64,000 nucleotides of DNA from Streptacidiphilus albus JL83 (GCF_000744705.1 NZ_JQML01000001.1:4660017-4724016); one strand, 5' to 3'. Positions 37,298 through 45,916 are shown, counted from the stretch's first letter. Notes: generated from the letters alone by a model not told the origin. Numbers and translations: made by a program.

Positions 37298-37605
37298 GTC
37301 CGATCGGTCCTTTCCTACGGGCCCGGAGCCAGTCCTGAGGCCGGGCCACACCTCGAAGCTAAGCCCGTCGCCCGGGTCGCGGAGTCCGCCCTGACGTCAC
37401 GTTGATCGCCTCCGGGCCGACGCTGACGATGCCTTGACGAGACCGGGGGCGAGACCGGGGGCGCCGAGTGGAATTGGTTGCTAATGACACATCAAGAATG
37501 GTGATGTGTTGATCCGTTGGTATTGAAACCGATTTCATCGGAGTCATACGCTCGATGAGCCGGGTCGTCCACCGTGGTACGGCCCCGGTTTCCAGGGAGT
37601 CCGCC
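37298..37605. promoter_or_regulatory. Divergent promoter region with a perfect palindrome
   Basis: In this 308-bp gap, ACACATCA-N7-TGATGTGT (37487-37509) is a perfect 8-bp inverted repeat in AT-rich DNA. It is followed by GAAA-CCGA-TTTC near 37527, about 70-120 bp before the downstream plus-strand gene. A tandem duplicate of CGAGACCGGGGG lies at about 37437-37462. Confidence 0.45.
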
Positions 37606-38304
37606 ATGAGCGATGTCATTCCCGTCCTGCTATTCCTCTGCCTGGCCGGGACATTCACCCTGGTCCCGCTGCTCGGCCCGCGCCGGGCGCAGCGGCACTG
37701 CCGGGAGGCCCTCCGCGCACTGCAGGCCCGGTACGGGTTCACCCCCGAGCCGGACGGGCACCAACTGTCCGAACTCTCCTCACTGCCGCCGTTCCACTAC
37801 GGGCGGCGCCGGCGCGTGGTCGACCCGGTGCGGGGCGCCTTCGCCGGACTGCCGGCCGAGGTCTTCGGCTATACCTGCGAGGAGAACGGAACCGCGCACT
37901 GGTACCTGGTCGCGATGGTCCGACTGGGTCGGACCCTTCCGCCGTTCGAGGTCCAGCACGAGCCGGTGTTCACCTCCAGCAAGGTCCACTACACCTGGAC
38001 CGACGACCGGCAGGAGACCGGCGTGGCGGAGTTCGACGCGACCCACCGGGCCGCCTCCCCGGACGAGCGGCTGTCCCGGACGCTGATCACGCCCGGCCTG
38101 GCCCGGACGCTGATGGCGGCACCGGAGACCTTCGACCTGCGGATCGAGGGCGGGCTGCTGGTGCTCTGGCGGCGGGACGGCTGGAGCGACAGCGGGGCCC
38201 TGGTCGACTGCTGCCTGACGGCGGTGCACGCCCTCGCCCAGGTGCTCGACCTGGACCCGGACCAGTTCGACGCCCCGAGGTCGATCCCGGGGCAGGGCGG
38301 CTGA
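37606..38304 (+). CDS. Membrane-anchored conserved hypothetical protein
   Basis: This 232-residue protein has one N-terminal membrane helix (SDVIPVLLFLCLAGTFTLVPLL) and a cytoplasmic domain of mixed alpha/beta character. Features include AQRHCREALRALQARYGF, a HYTWTDDRQETGVAEFDATH strand region and VLWRRDGWSDSGALVDCCLTAVHALAQVLDLD near the end. I do not recognise a named family. The start ATG 37606 follows AGGGAG. The promoter region carries a perfect palindrome, so it may be regulated. A 13-bp hairpin follows the stop by 26 bp. Confidence 0.7.
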   Translation: MSDVIPVLLFLCLAGTFTLVPLLGPRRAQRHCREALRALQARYGFTPEPDGHQLSELSSLPPFHYGRRRRVVDPVRGAFAGLPAEVFGYTCEENGTAHWYLVAMVRLGRTLPPFEVQHEPVFTSSKVHYTWTDDRQETGVAEFDATHRAASPDERLSRTLITPGLARTLMAAPETFDLRIEGGLLVLWRRDGWSDSGALVDCCLTAVHALAQVLDLDPDQFDAPRSIPGQGG

Positions 38305-38330
38305 GGGTGACCGCCCCGAGCCCGGCGGAC

Positions 38331-38363
38331 GTGGGCCGACTCCCCCTGTTGGAGTCGGCCCAC
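38331..38363. terminator. Terminator after the membrane-anchored hypothetical gene
   Basis: A perfect 13-bp stem (GTGGGCCGACTCC) with a 7-nt loop. The following 240 bp to the HTTM gene end hold nothing recognisable. Confidence 0.75.
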
Positions 38364-38603
38364 AGCCCTGACCGGTTCACGGTGGACCAGGCGCCCACCG
38401 GCCGGACCGCACCGGCGGTCCGCCGTCGCTCCTCCCCCGGTCCCGTTCACCCGTCCGGGGAGGGACGGGCGCGACGCCAGGTTCCCCACGAACCGGGCGT
38501 CGATGCGGGAGCGGGCTCTCGGCGACGGCGGAACCGGCATGACGTCCCTGCCTGACCGGACGACCGCCGTGCGTTCCCGGTGGTGCCGCAGGACCACCGG
38601 GAT

Positions 38604-39872
38604 TCACTCTCCGGCCCGGCCGGGCCCCCCGTCAGCTGCGCTGACGTGGTCCTGATGGCCCCGTCCCGGTTCTTGACGCGGCATTGGCACCACCGCCGGG
38701 AGCGCCGCGGAGGGCCTCCGCCGGAGCCCTCCGGCCCGTCGCGCCAGCCCGTCGCCGACCCGGATCAGGAACGGGGTCGGCAGGAAGACCGCGTCGGCGG
38801 AGACCATGGCGAGCGAGAAGAACGGCAGCCCCAGGGTCACCGCGATGGCGAGGTGCTCGGCCATCATCAGCACCAGCAGCACGTTCTTGACCCGCCGGTG
38901 GAAGACCAGGAACGGGAAGGACACCTGCACCGCCACGGTGCCGTAGGTGATCAGGAACACCGGCACCGGCTGCGCCGCCAGCGCATGGGCCAGCCCCGGC
39001 CAGGGGTCGAAGTAGGCCAGGTGGAGCGGGTAGTAGAGGGCGCTGCCGCCCTGCCAGAGCGAGCCCTGGACCTTGTACCAGCCGGCTGTCGCGTAGATCA
39101 GGCAGACCTCCACCGCGATCACCAGCATCGCGCAGTTGTGCAGCATGGTGGCGAGGGTGTCCAGCACCGCGCGCGGCTCGCCCTCCGGGTCGCGCCGGCC
39201 CAGCCACCACCAGGCGCCGCCCAGCAGCCAGAAGCCCCAGAAGACCGTGCTCCAGGAGTACAGCCCCGGGCTGAGCATGCCCGACTCGGCGATGCCGCTG
39301 AACTGCGCCCAGGCCAGCAGCAGGCCCGTCGCCGTCCACAGCAGGACGCCGGTCCGGCCGCCGTCGGCACGCTCGGGGTGCAGTCGGCGGCGACGGGCGT
39401 CCAGCGACCAGACCGTGCCGCAGCGGGTGAAGGCCAGGTAGGTCGCCATCAGGTGGACCACGTTGTCACCGCCGTCGCCGACCAGCACGCTGCGGTTCTC
39501 GATCGACAGCACCAGCACCAGGAACAGCACCGACATGGTGCGGGTCCGCCAGCCGAGCAGCAGCAGGACGCTGACCACGATGGCGAGCGTGTACACGCCC
39601 TCGAACCACCAGCGGTTCCCCGACCAGGCCAGCACCGTGAAGGCGTGGTTGGCCGCCAGCATCTGCCGGGCCAGGTCCAGGCTCCAGGCGGTCCGGTCGC
39701 CGTAGAGCTCGCGCCGGTTCGGCCACTCGCGGAGCAGGAAGCCGCCGAAGCAGAGCGCGAAGCCGATCCGGACCATGGCGGCCTGGTAGGGCGCCTGCGG
39801 CCGACCGGTGAACCGGTCCCGGAGGAGCAGGGTCTGCTGCCACAGCCCGACCGGCGGGGCGGCGGCGCTCAC
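38604..39872 (-). CDS. HTTM domain (vitamin K-dependent carboxylase-like) membrane protein
   Basis: This 422-residue multispanning protein has the HTTM fold shared with vitamin K-dependent gamma-carboxylase. Marks are RIGFALCFGGFLLREWPNRRELYGDRTAWSL near the N-terminus, FTVLAWSGNRWWFEGVYTLAIVVSVLLLLGWRTRTMSVLFL, RCGTVWSLDARRRR, and CLIYATAGWYKVQGSLWQGGSALYYPLHLAYF, the most conserved family stretch. Bacterial HTTM proteins have no proven substrate. The GTG start overlaps the stop of the upstream DUF5819 gene (GTGA), so the two proteins are translationally coupled and probably work together. Confidence 0.85.
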   Translation of the reverse strand: MSAAAPPVGLWQQTLLLRDRFTGRPQAPYQAAMVRIGFALCFGGFLLREWPNRRELYGDRTAWSLDLARQMLAANHAFTVLAWSGNRWWFEGVYTLAIVVSVLLLLGWRTRTMSVLFLVLVLSIENRSVLVGDGGDNVVHLMATYLAFTRCGTVWSLDARRRRLHPERADGGRTGVLLWTATGLLLAWAQFSGIAESGMLSPGLYSWSTVFWGFWLLGGAWWWLGRRDPEGEPRAVLDTLATMLHNCAMLVIAVEVCLIYATAGWYKVQGSLWQGGSALYYPLHLAYFDPWPGLAHALAAQPVPVFLITYGTVAVQVSFPFLVFHRRVKNVLLVLMMAEHLAIAVTLGLPFFSLAMVSADAVFLPTPFLIRVGDGLARRAGGLRRRPSAALPAVVPMPRQEPGRGHQDHVSAADGGPGRAGE

Positions 39873-40639
39873 CGGTCGGCTCCCGACGGGCCGAGCCCCT
39901 GGACGTCGGCGGCGGAGACCGTCCACCAGCCGAGGGTGCTGACCGTCGCGGTCGCCGTCGCCGGGGCGCCGGTCCACGCCGGTCCGGTGATCGGGGTGGA
40001 CACCGAGCGGAACTCGATCCGGTCGATCGGGAGACCGTGCCAGTCCCGGCCCAGCCGCTGCACGGCGATCCGCAGCAGGTACTGCTGCGACAGCGGGCCG
40101 CCGTAGCCCAGCGAGGAGCCGCCGGTGGAGCTGTGCCAGACGGTGTAGTAGTCCCAGGCGCGGCGCAACAGGTTCTGGTCCAGGTGGCTGGGGAAGGGGT
40201 TGCCCCGGATCCGGGCGAGGTCCTGGGCGGTGAGGTCGGTCCAGCCGGAGGCGCTCTGCCCGCCGCTGCGGTCCGGAACGGCCACCCTGACCTCGACCGC
40301 GAGGTTGTCCTGGAGCGGGTTGGGGGCGAACAGCTGCCAGTTCTGCTCGAACTCGGGGTAGACGTAGCCGTTGATCTGGGTCTGGTACTGCTGCGAGAGG
40401 GTGTTCGAGGGCGCGACCGCCAGGAAGACCGCGACCAGGTGCCAGGCGGTGGCCAGCAGCAGCACCGTCGCGCCGCCGGCCAGCACGGTCAGCGCGGGCC
40501 GCGACCAGCGCCGGTCGGCGGGATCGGGGTCCGGGACGGCGGGATCGGGAGCTGCGGCGGGATCGGGGTCCGGCACGGCGGGGTCCGGGACGGCGGGGTC
40601 GCCGCCGGGCTGCTCTGCCACGCACACCTGCTTCACCAC
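39869..40639 (-). CDS. DUF5819 family membrane-anchored protein
   Basis: This 256-residue protein has an N-terminal tandem Pro/Asp repeat (units of DPAVPDP, residues 13-40) followed by a single membrane helix (ALTVLAGGATVLLLATAWHLVAVFL, about 49-73). The extracellular domain has the DUF5819 pattern YVYPEFEQNWQLFAPNPLQDNLAVEVRV and IDRIEFRSVSTPITGP. It precedes and overlaps the HTTM gene, a linkage often seen in actinomycetes. The two probably form a membrane complex; the function is unknown. The start lies among several clustered GTG codons, so the exact one is uncertain. Confidence 0.78.
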   Translation of the reverse strand: MVKQVCVAEQPGGDPAVPDPAVPDPDPAAAPDPAVPDPDPADRRWSRPALTVLAGGATVLLLATAWHLVAVFLAVAPSNTLSQQYQTQINGYVYPEFEQNWQLFAPNPLQDNLAVEVRVAVPDRSGGQSASGWTDLTAQDLARIRGNPFPSHLDQNLLRRAWDYYTVWHSSTGGSSLGYGGPLSQQYLLRIAVQRLGRDWHGLPIDRIEFRSVSTPITGPAWTGAPATATATVSTLGWWTVSAADVQGLGPSGADR

Positions 40640-40748
40640 GTCCGCTGGGTCGACCCGAACGCTACTGACCCGGTCCGGCCGCCGTCAGCCGGAGTCGGAG
40701 ATCCACCGCCCCGCCTGCCCCGGTCCTGGTCCTGGACTTCCCATCTCC

Positions 40749-40762
40749 TAGAACCTGTTCTA
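40749..40762. promoter_or_regulatory. KstR-type operator before acyl-CoA dehydrogenase
   Basis: TAGAACCTGTTCTA fits the KstR consensus TNNAACNNGTTNNA exactly and is a perfect palindrome, 41 bp upstream of the GTG start. KstR represses sterol/lipid catabolic genes in actinobacteria. Confidence 0.72.
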
Positions 40763-40802
40763 ATCTGACGAGTCGTCACATCCGGTCGTGGAAGGGGCAG
40801 CC

Positions 40803-41954
40803 GTGGACTTCACCCTCAGCGAGGAGCAGCAGGCCGCAGCCGAGGCGGCACGCGCGGTCTTCGCCGACGTGCCTCCGGACGGAGGCGTCCCCAGTCCCGC
40901 CGTCGGCATCGAACCGATCGCCGCCGACTTCGACCGGGAGCTCTGGCAGCGCCTCGCCAAGTCGGACCTGCCCGGCATCGCACTGGACGAGCAGTACGGC
41001 GGATCGGGTCTCGACCCGGTCGCCTGGTGCCTGGTGCTGCGCGAGTCCGCCCGCGTACTCGCCCGCGTCCCGCTGCTGGAGACCGGCGCGGCCGCGCTGG
41101 CGGTGCAGCGCTACGGCAGTGAGGAGCAGCGCCGTCGGCTGCTGCCGGAGGTGGTCGGCGGACGGCTGCTGCTCGGCGTCGCACCCCATGGCCGCAGCGG
41201 GCACGAGGCCGCCGACCTCGCCGTGCGGGCCGAGCCCGACGGGGCCGGCTGGACCCTGCACGGCGTGCAGACCGCCGTCCCCTACGCCCAGCTCATGGAC
41301 AGGGTGCTGGTGCCGGCCCGGGCGGCGGCCGGGACGCTGCTGCTGCTGGTGGACCCGCACGCGCCCGGCGTGGAGCTGCGCCGCCAGGTGTCCGCCCGGG
41401 GTGAGCTGATGGCCGAGATGGTGCTGGACGGGGTCCGGGTCGACCCCGCCGGACAGCTGGGGGACCCGGTTCCGACCGGCGCCAACTGGCAGTACGTGCG
41501 CGGCCTGCTGATCGTCGGCACCGCCGCGCTCTGCCTCGGGCTGGGTGAGCAGATCCTGCGGATCACCTCCGACTACACCAGCAAGCGCGAACAGTTCGGC
41601 CATGTCGTGGCCACTTTCCAGGCCGTCGCCATGCAGGCCGCCGACCGCTACATCGACCTCCGGGCGATGGAGGTCACCCTGTGGCAGGCCGCCTGGCGGA
41701 TCGGCCTGGACCAGCCGGAGCTGTCCGGACGGCTGCCGCTGGCGGCCGACCTGGCCACCGCCAAGGTCTGGTCCGCCGAGGGCGTGCGGACCATCGCCTC
41801 CACCGCGCAGCACCTGCACGGCGGCATCGGCGCGGACCTGGACTACCCGCTGCACCGCTACCACGCCTGGGCCAAGTACCTGGAGCTCTTCCTCGGCCCG
41901 GCCCCGGCGTTCGAGCAGGAGGTCGGCGACATCCTCGCCGAGCACGCGCCCTGA
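40803..41954 (+). CDS. Acyl-CoA dehydrogenase family protein
   Basis: This 383-residue protein of the acyl-CoA dehydrogenase fold resembles steroid/lipid-type subunits: VDFTLSEEQQAAAEAARAVF, IALDEQYGGSGLDPVAWCLVLRESARVLA, and YTSKREQFGHVVATFQAVAMQAADRYIDL, with QHLHGGIGADLDYPLHRYHAWAKYLELFLG at the C-terminal FAD site. No obvious catalytic glutamate is seen in the usual places. It could be the non-catalytic partner of a heteromeric enzyme, as in mycobacterial ChsE pairs, but a partner gene is not next to it. The GTG 40803 has GGAAGGGG 8-9 nt upstream. A KstR-type operator lies in the promoter. Confidence 0.82.
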   Translation: MDFTLSEEQQAAAEAARAVFADVPPDGGVPSPAVGIEPIAADFDRELWQRLAKSDLPGIALDEQYGGSGLDPVAWCLVLRESARVLARVPLLETGAAALAVQRYGSEEQRRRLLPEVVGGRLLLGVAPHGRSGHEAADLAVRAEPDGAGWTLHGVQTAVPYAQLMDRVLVPARAAAGTLLLLVDPHAPGVELRRQVSARGELMAEMVLDGVRVDPAGQLGDPVPTGANWQYVRGLLIVGTAALCLGLGEQILRITSDYTSKREQFGHVVATFQAVAMQAADRYIDLRAMEVTLWQAAWRIGLDQPELSGRLPLAADLATAKVWSAEGVRTIASTAQHLHGGIGADLDYPLHRYHAWAKYLELFLGPAPAFEQEVGDILAEHAP

Positions 41955-41983
41955 GCGGGCCGCCGGTGGCCGATACTGGCCGG

Positions 41984-42628
41984 ATGACGACGGCTTCCGG
42001 CTCGGCTCCCGACGCTCTCGACTCTCCCGGCGCTTTCGACGCCGTGGTACTGGCCGGCGGCGCGGCCCGGCGGCTCGGCGGCGCGGACAAGCCCGCGCTG
42101 CGGATCGGCGGCAGCACCCTGCTCGACCGGGTGCTGGCCGGCTGTGCGGGGGCGCGGACGACGATCGTCGTCGGCCCGGAGCGGAGGACCGTGCGACCGG
42201 TCCGCTGGGTGCGCGAACAGCCGCCCGGCGGCGGCCCGGTGGCGGCGATCGCGGCGGCGCTGCCGCTGGTGACGGCCGACACCGTGCTGCTGCTCGCGGC
42301 CGACCTGCCGTTCTTCGCCGCCGCCACGGCGGCCCGGCTGCTCGCGGCGCTCGACGACGGTGCTGCGGGCCCGGCCGGTGCCGCGGGTCCGGCCGCCGCC
42401 GTGCTCACCGACGCCGACGGCCGCGCCCAGCCGCTCGCCGCCGCCTACCGGACCGCGCCGCTGCGCGCGGCGCTCGCCCGGCTGCCCGAACCCGCCGGAC
42501 TCGCCCTCCGCCGCCTGGTCGGCGAGCTGCCGACCCGTCAGCTGGCGGACGTGGACCGCGCGGCCGAGGACTGTGACACCTGGGAGCAGGTGGAACTCGC
42601 GGAGGAGCGCGCACGCGGCACCGGCTGA
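41984..42628 (+). CDS. MobA-like molybdenum cofactor guanylyltransferase (NTP transferase)
   Basis: This 214-residue nucleotidyltransferase of the MobA family attaches GMP to molybdopterin to give MGD. It shows AVVLAGGAARRLGGADKPALRIGGSTLLDRVL (GTP-binding LAGGxxRRxGxxK), REQPPGGGPVAAIAAALPL, and LLLAADLPFFAAATAARLL with the metal-binding Asp. Two Ala/Gly-rich insertions are low complexity. It heads a row MobA-like / DUF6457 / MoeA / K+ channel. GATACT lies 6 nt before the ATG and no ribosome site is seen, so the mRNA is probably leaderless. Confidence 0.85.
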   Translation: MTTASGSAPDALDSPGAFDAVVLAGGAARRLGGADKPALRIGGSTLLDRVLAGCAGARTTIVVGPERRTVRPVRWVREQPPGGGPVAAIAAALPLVTADTVLLLAADLPFFAAATAARLLAALDDGAAGPAGAAGPAAAVLTDADGRAQPLAAAYRTAPLRAALARLPEPAGLALRRLVGELPTRQLADVDRAAEDCDTWEQVELAEERARGTG

Positions 42629-42703
42629 GCGGTGGGCGGAGGGAAACGAAGTCGACACCACCCCTTGCACGCTCCCGGGCCGTCCATCGGCGACGATGGG
42701 TGG

Positions 42704-43050
42704 GTGCTGGATGACTGGATCACCGCTGTGAAGTCCGAACTGGGCATCGACCTGGACGTCGATGTGACCGGTCTGCTCGACATGACCCGGGACGTGGCCC
42801 ACGGTGTGGCCCGGCCGGCCGCGCCGCTGACCGCCTTCCTGGTCGGCTACGCCGCCGCGCGGGCGGGCGGGGCGCCGAGGCCGTCGCCGAGGCGAACCGG
42901 GCGGCGTCCGCCCTGGCCGTCGCCTGGTCCGCGAACGCCGACAGGGCCGCCAAGGCCGACGCCGGGGCTGCCGGCAAGCCGGAGAGCCCGAAGCCGGAGG
43001 CCCCGAGCAAGCCGGAGACCCCGGGCACGCCGGAGACCCCGGGCCGATGA
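42704..43050 (+). pseudogene. DUF6457 protein gene with a frame break
   Basis: From GTG 42704 the sequence reads VLDDWITAVKSELGIDLDVDVTGLLDMTRDVAHGVARPAAPLTAFLVGYAAARAGG, a DUF6457 domain typical of proteins beside MobA and MoeA in actinobacteria. The frame is then lost at the G4 run 42869-42872. One added G restores EAVAEANRAASALAVAW and a Lys/Pro/Glu tail of PKPEAPSKPETPG type, ending at a TGA that overlaps the moeA ATG (ATGA). The restored protein has about 115 residues. The coupling argues that the gene is functional and the break is a base-calling artefact. Confidence 0.75.
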
Positions 43051-44437
43051 CCGTCGACTCCGAGGCCGACAGCGATCTGCTCAGCCCCTACCCCTACCTC
43101 GTCCGGGAGCGTCCCGTGCCGCCGCCCGCCCCGCGAGCCCGGCCCCCGGCGCCGACCAGCCGCGCGGGTCGGCGCCGCTGTCCTGGGCGCAGGCCCGCCG
43201 CCGCGCCGAACGCGCGGGCGGGGCACCGCTGCCCGCCGTCCGGCTGGCGCTCGCGGACGCGCTCGGCGGGGTGCTCGCGGTCCCGCTCGAAGCGCTCACC
43301 GACCTGCCGGCCTTCGACACCTCCGCGATGGACGGATGGGCCGTGGCCGGCCCCGGCCCCTGGCTGCTCGGCACCCGGCGCACCAACGCCACCACCGCCG
43401 CCACCGCCGCCACCGAGCAGACCGGCCCAGCCCTCGCCGGGCAGGTCCTCGCCGGGCAGTGCGCGCCGGAGCGGCTCGCCGACGGCACCGCCGTCCGGAT
43501 CGCCACCGGCGCCCAACTGCCTCCCGGCGCCACCGCCGTGCTCCGCCGCGAGGACGGCCGGGTGGACCGCGACCGCAACGGCGGCGAACTGCTGCACGAC
43601 GACGGGACCAGCCCGCTGGACCTCGGCCGGGACATCCGCCCGCGCGGGCAGGAGTGCCACAGCGGCGAGCCGCTGCTCCCGCCCGGCACCCTGGTCACCC
43701 CGGCCGTGCTCGGGCTGGCCGCCGCCGCCGGCTGCGACCAGCTGTCCGTCCACCGCCGGCCCAGCGTCGAACTGCTGGTCCTCGGCGACGAACTGCTCGA
43801 CTCGGGGCTGCCGCGCGACGGCCGGATCCGGGACGCCCTCGGTCCGCTGCTGCCGTCCTGGCTGCGCAGCTACGGCGCCCGGGTCACCGCCGTCCGGCGG
43901 ATCGGCGACGACCTCGGCCTGCTCCGGGACGCGCTGCTGCGCAGCCCCGCCGACGTCGTGGTCACCACCGGCGGCACGGCGGCCGGGCCGGTCGACTTCC
44001 TGCACACGGCGCTCACCGAAATCGGCGCCAAGCTGCTGGTCGACGGGGTGAACGTGCGCCCCGGGCATCCGATGGTGCTGGCCGTGCTGCCCAGCGCGGC
44101 GGGCCAGCTGACCCGGCGTCATCTGATCGGACTGCCCGGCAACCCGCTGGCCGCCGTCGCCGGGGCGGTCACCCTGGCCGAGCCGCTGCTGCGGGCCCTC
44201 TCCGGCTGCGCACCCGGCGAGCCCTACCTGGTCGAGGCGGCGGTGCCGCTGCCCGGGCACCACGAGGACACCCGGCTGCTCCCGGTCGCCCTGCCCGCGC
44301 GCGGCGTGCTGCCGCTGGCCTTCGACGGCCCGGCGATGCTGCGCGGCCTGGCCCTGGCCGAGGGCCTGGCCGTGGTGCCGCCCGGCGGGCTGCCGGCCGG
44401 GGCGCGGGTCGAGGTACTGGAGGTCCCCGAGGCATGA
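43047..44437 (+). CDS. moeA: Molybdopterin molybdotransferase MoeA (one frame break near the 5' end)
   Basis: MoeA inserts molybdate into adenylated molybdopterin. The ATG 43047 overlaps the preceding stop and gives MTVDSEADSDLLSPYPYLVRERPVPPP. Adding one C to the C5 run at 43143-43147 joins this to the MoeA core (SAPLSWAQARRRAERAGG onward), giving about 463 residues. The core has DLPAFDTSAMDGWAV, VRIATGAQLPPGATAV, GRDIRPRGQEC, SVELLVLGDEL, VVTTGGTAAGPVDFLHTAL, GVNVRPGHPMVLAVL and LIGLPGNPLAAV: all MoeA signatures in order. It is translationally coupled to both neighbours by ATGA overlaps. The break is probably a homopolymer undercall. Confidence 0.9.
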
Positions 44438-45525
44438 CCCGAGGCAGCAGGAAGCCCCCGCCGCCGGGCAGTTCCGAGGAGCAGAACACCGAGCTCCGGC
44501 AGATCCTGCTGCCGACGGCCTCCTCCGGCCCGCAGCGGCAGGTCAGCCGCCGGGTGCTGCTGGCCACGGCGGTGCTCGCGGTGACCGTGGTCCTGGTCTA
44601 CCTGGGCCGGGACGGCTACCACGACAACGCCTATCCGCACCTGAACTTCCTCGGTGCGCTCTACTACGCCACGGTCTCCCTCTCGACCACCGGCTACGGC
44701 GACATCACCCCGGTCAGCACCGCCGCCCGGCTGACAAACGTCTTCCTGATCACGCCGCTCCGGGTGGTCTTCCTGATCGTCCTGATCGGCACCACCCTGG
44801 AGGTGCTGACCGACCGCGGGCGCAAGCTGCTGCGGATCAAGCACTGGAGGTCCGCGTTGAAGCGACAGACGGCCGACACCGGCCACACGGTCGTCATCGG
44901 CTACGGCACCAAGGGCCGCAACGCCGTGGAGACCCTGCTGGTCAAGGGCGTCCCGAAGAACCGGATCGTGGTGATCGACCCGCAGCACCGGTCGATCCAG
45001 TCGGCCAACGAGAACGGGCTGGTCGGCATCCTCGGCGACGCCACCCGCACCGAGGTGCTGCGCCGGGCCGAGGTCGAGCACGCCGCCCACGTCATCATCG
45101 GCGCCCAGCGGGACGACACCGCCGTCCTGGTCACCCTGACCGTCCGGCAGCTGAACACCAGGGCCACCGTCGTGGTCGCCGCCCGCGAGGACGAGAACGT
45201 CCCGCTGCTGCGACAGAGCGGCGCCAGCGTCGTGGTCACCAGCTCCAGCTCGGCCGGGCGGCTGCTCGGCATGTCCACCCTCAGCCCCAATGCCGGCGCC
45301 GTCCTGGACGACCTGCTGACGGTGGGCAGCGGGCTGGACGTGATCGACCGACCGGTCACCGCGCCCGAGGTCGGCGGCTCCCCGCACGACTGCGGCGACC
45401 TGGTCATCGCCGTGGTCCGGGAGGGACAGCGGCTCGCCTACACCGACCCGGCGGCGAGCCCGCTGCTGGCCGACGACCGGCTGATCGCCATCCGCCGCGC
45501 CCGGCCGGCGGCAGCGCCGCGCTGA
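44434..45525 (+). CDS. Two-TM potassium channel with RCK/TrkA-N domain
   Basis: This 363-residue channel protein has two membrane helices (residues 40-57 and about 100-123) flanking a pore loop. The K+ selectivity filter is TTGYGD (85-90). A cytoplasmic RCK domain begins HTVVIGYGTKGRNAVE (151-166; Rossmann GxGxxG-like), with the acidic residue in VVIDPQ and the GDATRTEVL motif. A TrkA-C-like end follows (about 290-360). The architecture is that of MthK-type channels gated by a nucleotide or ion. It overlaps moeA by 4 nt, although no functional link to molybdenum cofactor is evident. Confidence 0.92.
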   Translation: MTRGSRKPPPPGSSEEQNTELRQILLPTASSGPQRQVSRRVLLATAVLAVTVVLVYLGRDGYHDNAYPHLNFLGALYYATVSLSTTGYGDITPVSTAARLTNVFLITPLRVVFLIVLIGTTLEVLTDRGRKLLRIKHWRSALKRQTADTGHTVVIGYGTKGRNAVETLLVKGVPKNRIVVIDPQHRSIQSANENGLVGILGDATRTEVLRRAEVEHAAHVIIGAQRDDTAVLVTLTVRQLNTRATVVVAAREDENVPLLRQSGASVVVTSSSSAGRLLGMSTLSPNAGAVLDDLLTVGSGLDVIDRPVTAPEVGGSPHDCGDLVIAVVREGQRLAYTDPAASPLLADDRLIAIRRARPAAAPR

Positions 45526-45532
45526 CGGCCCG

Positions 45533-45916
45533 CTACCCCTGCGCCGAGCCCCGGTCCGGGTCGATCAGCGTGGGGGCGAAGACGATGCCCAGCGGCTCGG
45601 GCCCGATGTACTGCTGGCAGTTGCACGGCCGCGCCTCGTAGCGGAGCGGCTTCCGGTCGGCGTCCCAGGCGGTCGCGGTCTCGACCTCCTCGTGGCACTT
45701 GCCCGAGCGGTCGTGCTTGGCGAGGTGGTGGGTGCAGCCGCAGACGGGCTCCGGCGGCCGCTTCGCTGCCTCCACCGCGAGTCGCTTCTGCTCCTTGGCC
45801 TTGAAGACGTCCATCCGTCGCTCATGACGGGTCATCAGTCCGCGCCGGGCCGTGTCGGCCACCTTCCCGCCCGCCACGACGACGACCGGGATCAGCCACC
45901 ACAGTGATCCGTCCAT
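45533..45916 (-). CDS. Small membrane protein with Cys/His-rich domain
   Basis: This 127-residue protein has a short N-terminal membrane helix (LWWLIPVVVVAGGKVAD), a basic coiled stretch (RHERRMDVFKAKEQKRLAVEAAKR), and a Cys/His cluster, CGCTHHLAKHDRSGKCHEE, then PCNCQQYIGP. Spacing C-x-C-x2-HH...C...C-x-C suggests a zinc-binding ribbon. Similar proteins occur in many Streptomyces near the quinone oxidoreductase gene, but no function is known. It is convergent with the K+ channel gene and divergent from the oxidoreductase. Confidence 0.75.
   Translation of the reverse strand: MDGSLWWLIPVVVVAGGKVADTARRGLMTRHERRMDVFKAKEQKRLAVEAAKRPPEPVCGCTHHLAKHDRSGKCHEEVETATAWDADRKPLRYEARPCNCQQYIGPEPLGIVFAPTLIDPDRGSAQG

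Noticed and set aside
38307-38555. A short + strand gene after the membrane-anchored hypothetical gene
   Set aside because: It contains the terminator hairpin at 38331-38363 and has an Arg/Pro-rich composition without family resemblance.
42632-44437. An apparent 601-residue DUF6457-MoeA fusion on the + strand
   Set aside because: The middle (about residues 82-185) is Arg/Pro-rich out-of-frame sequence. Two one-base losses of the same sign, together with an ATGA overlap in the restored reading, show two separate genes.
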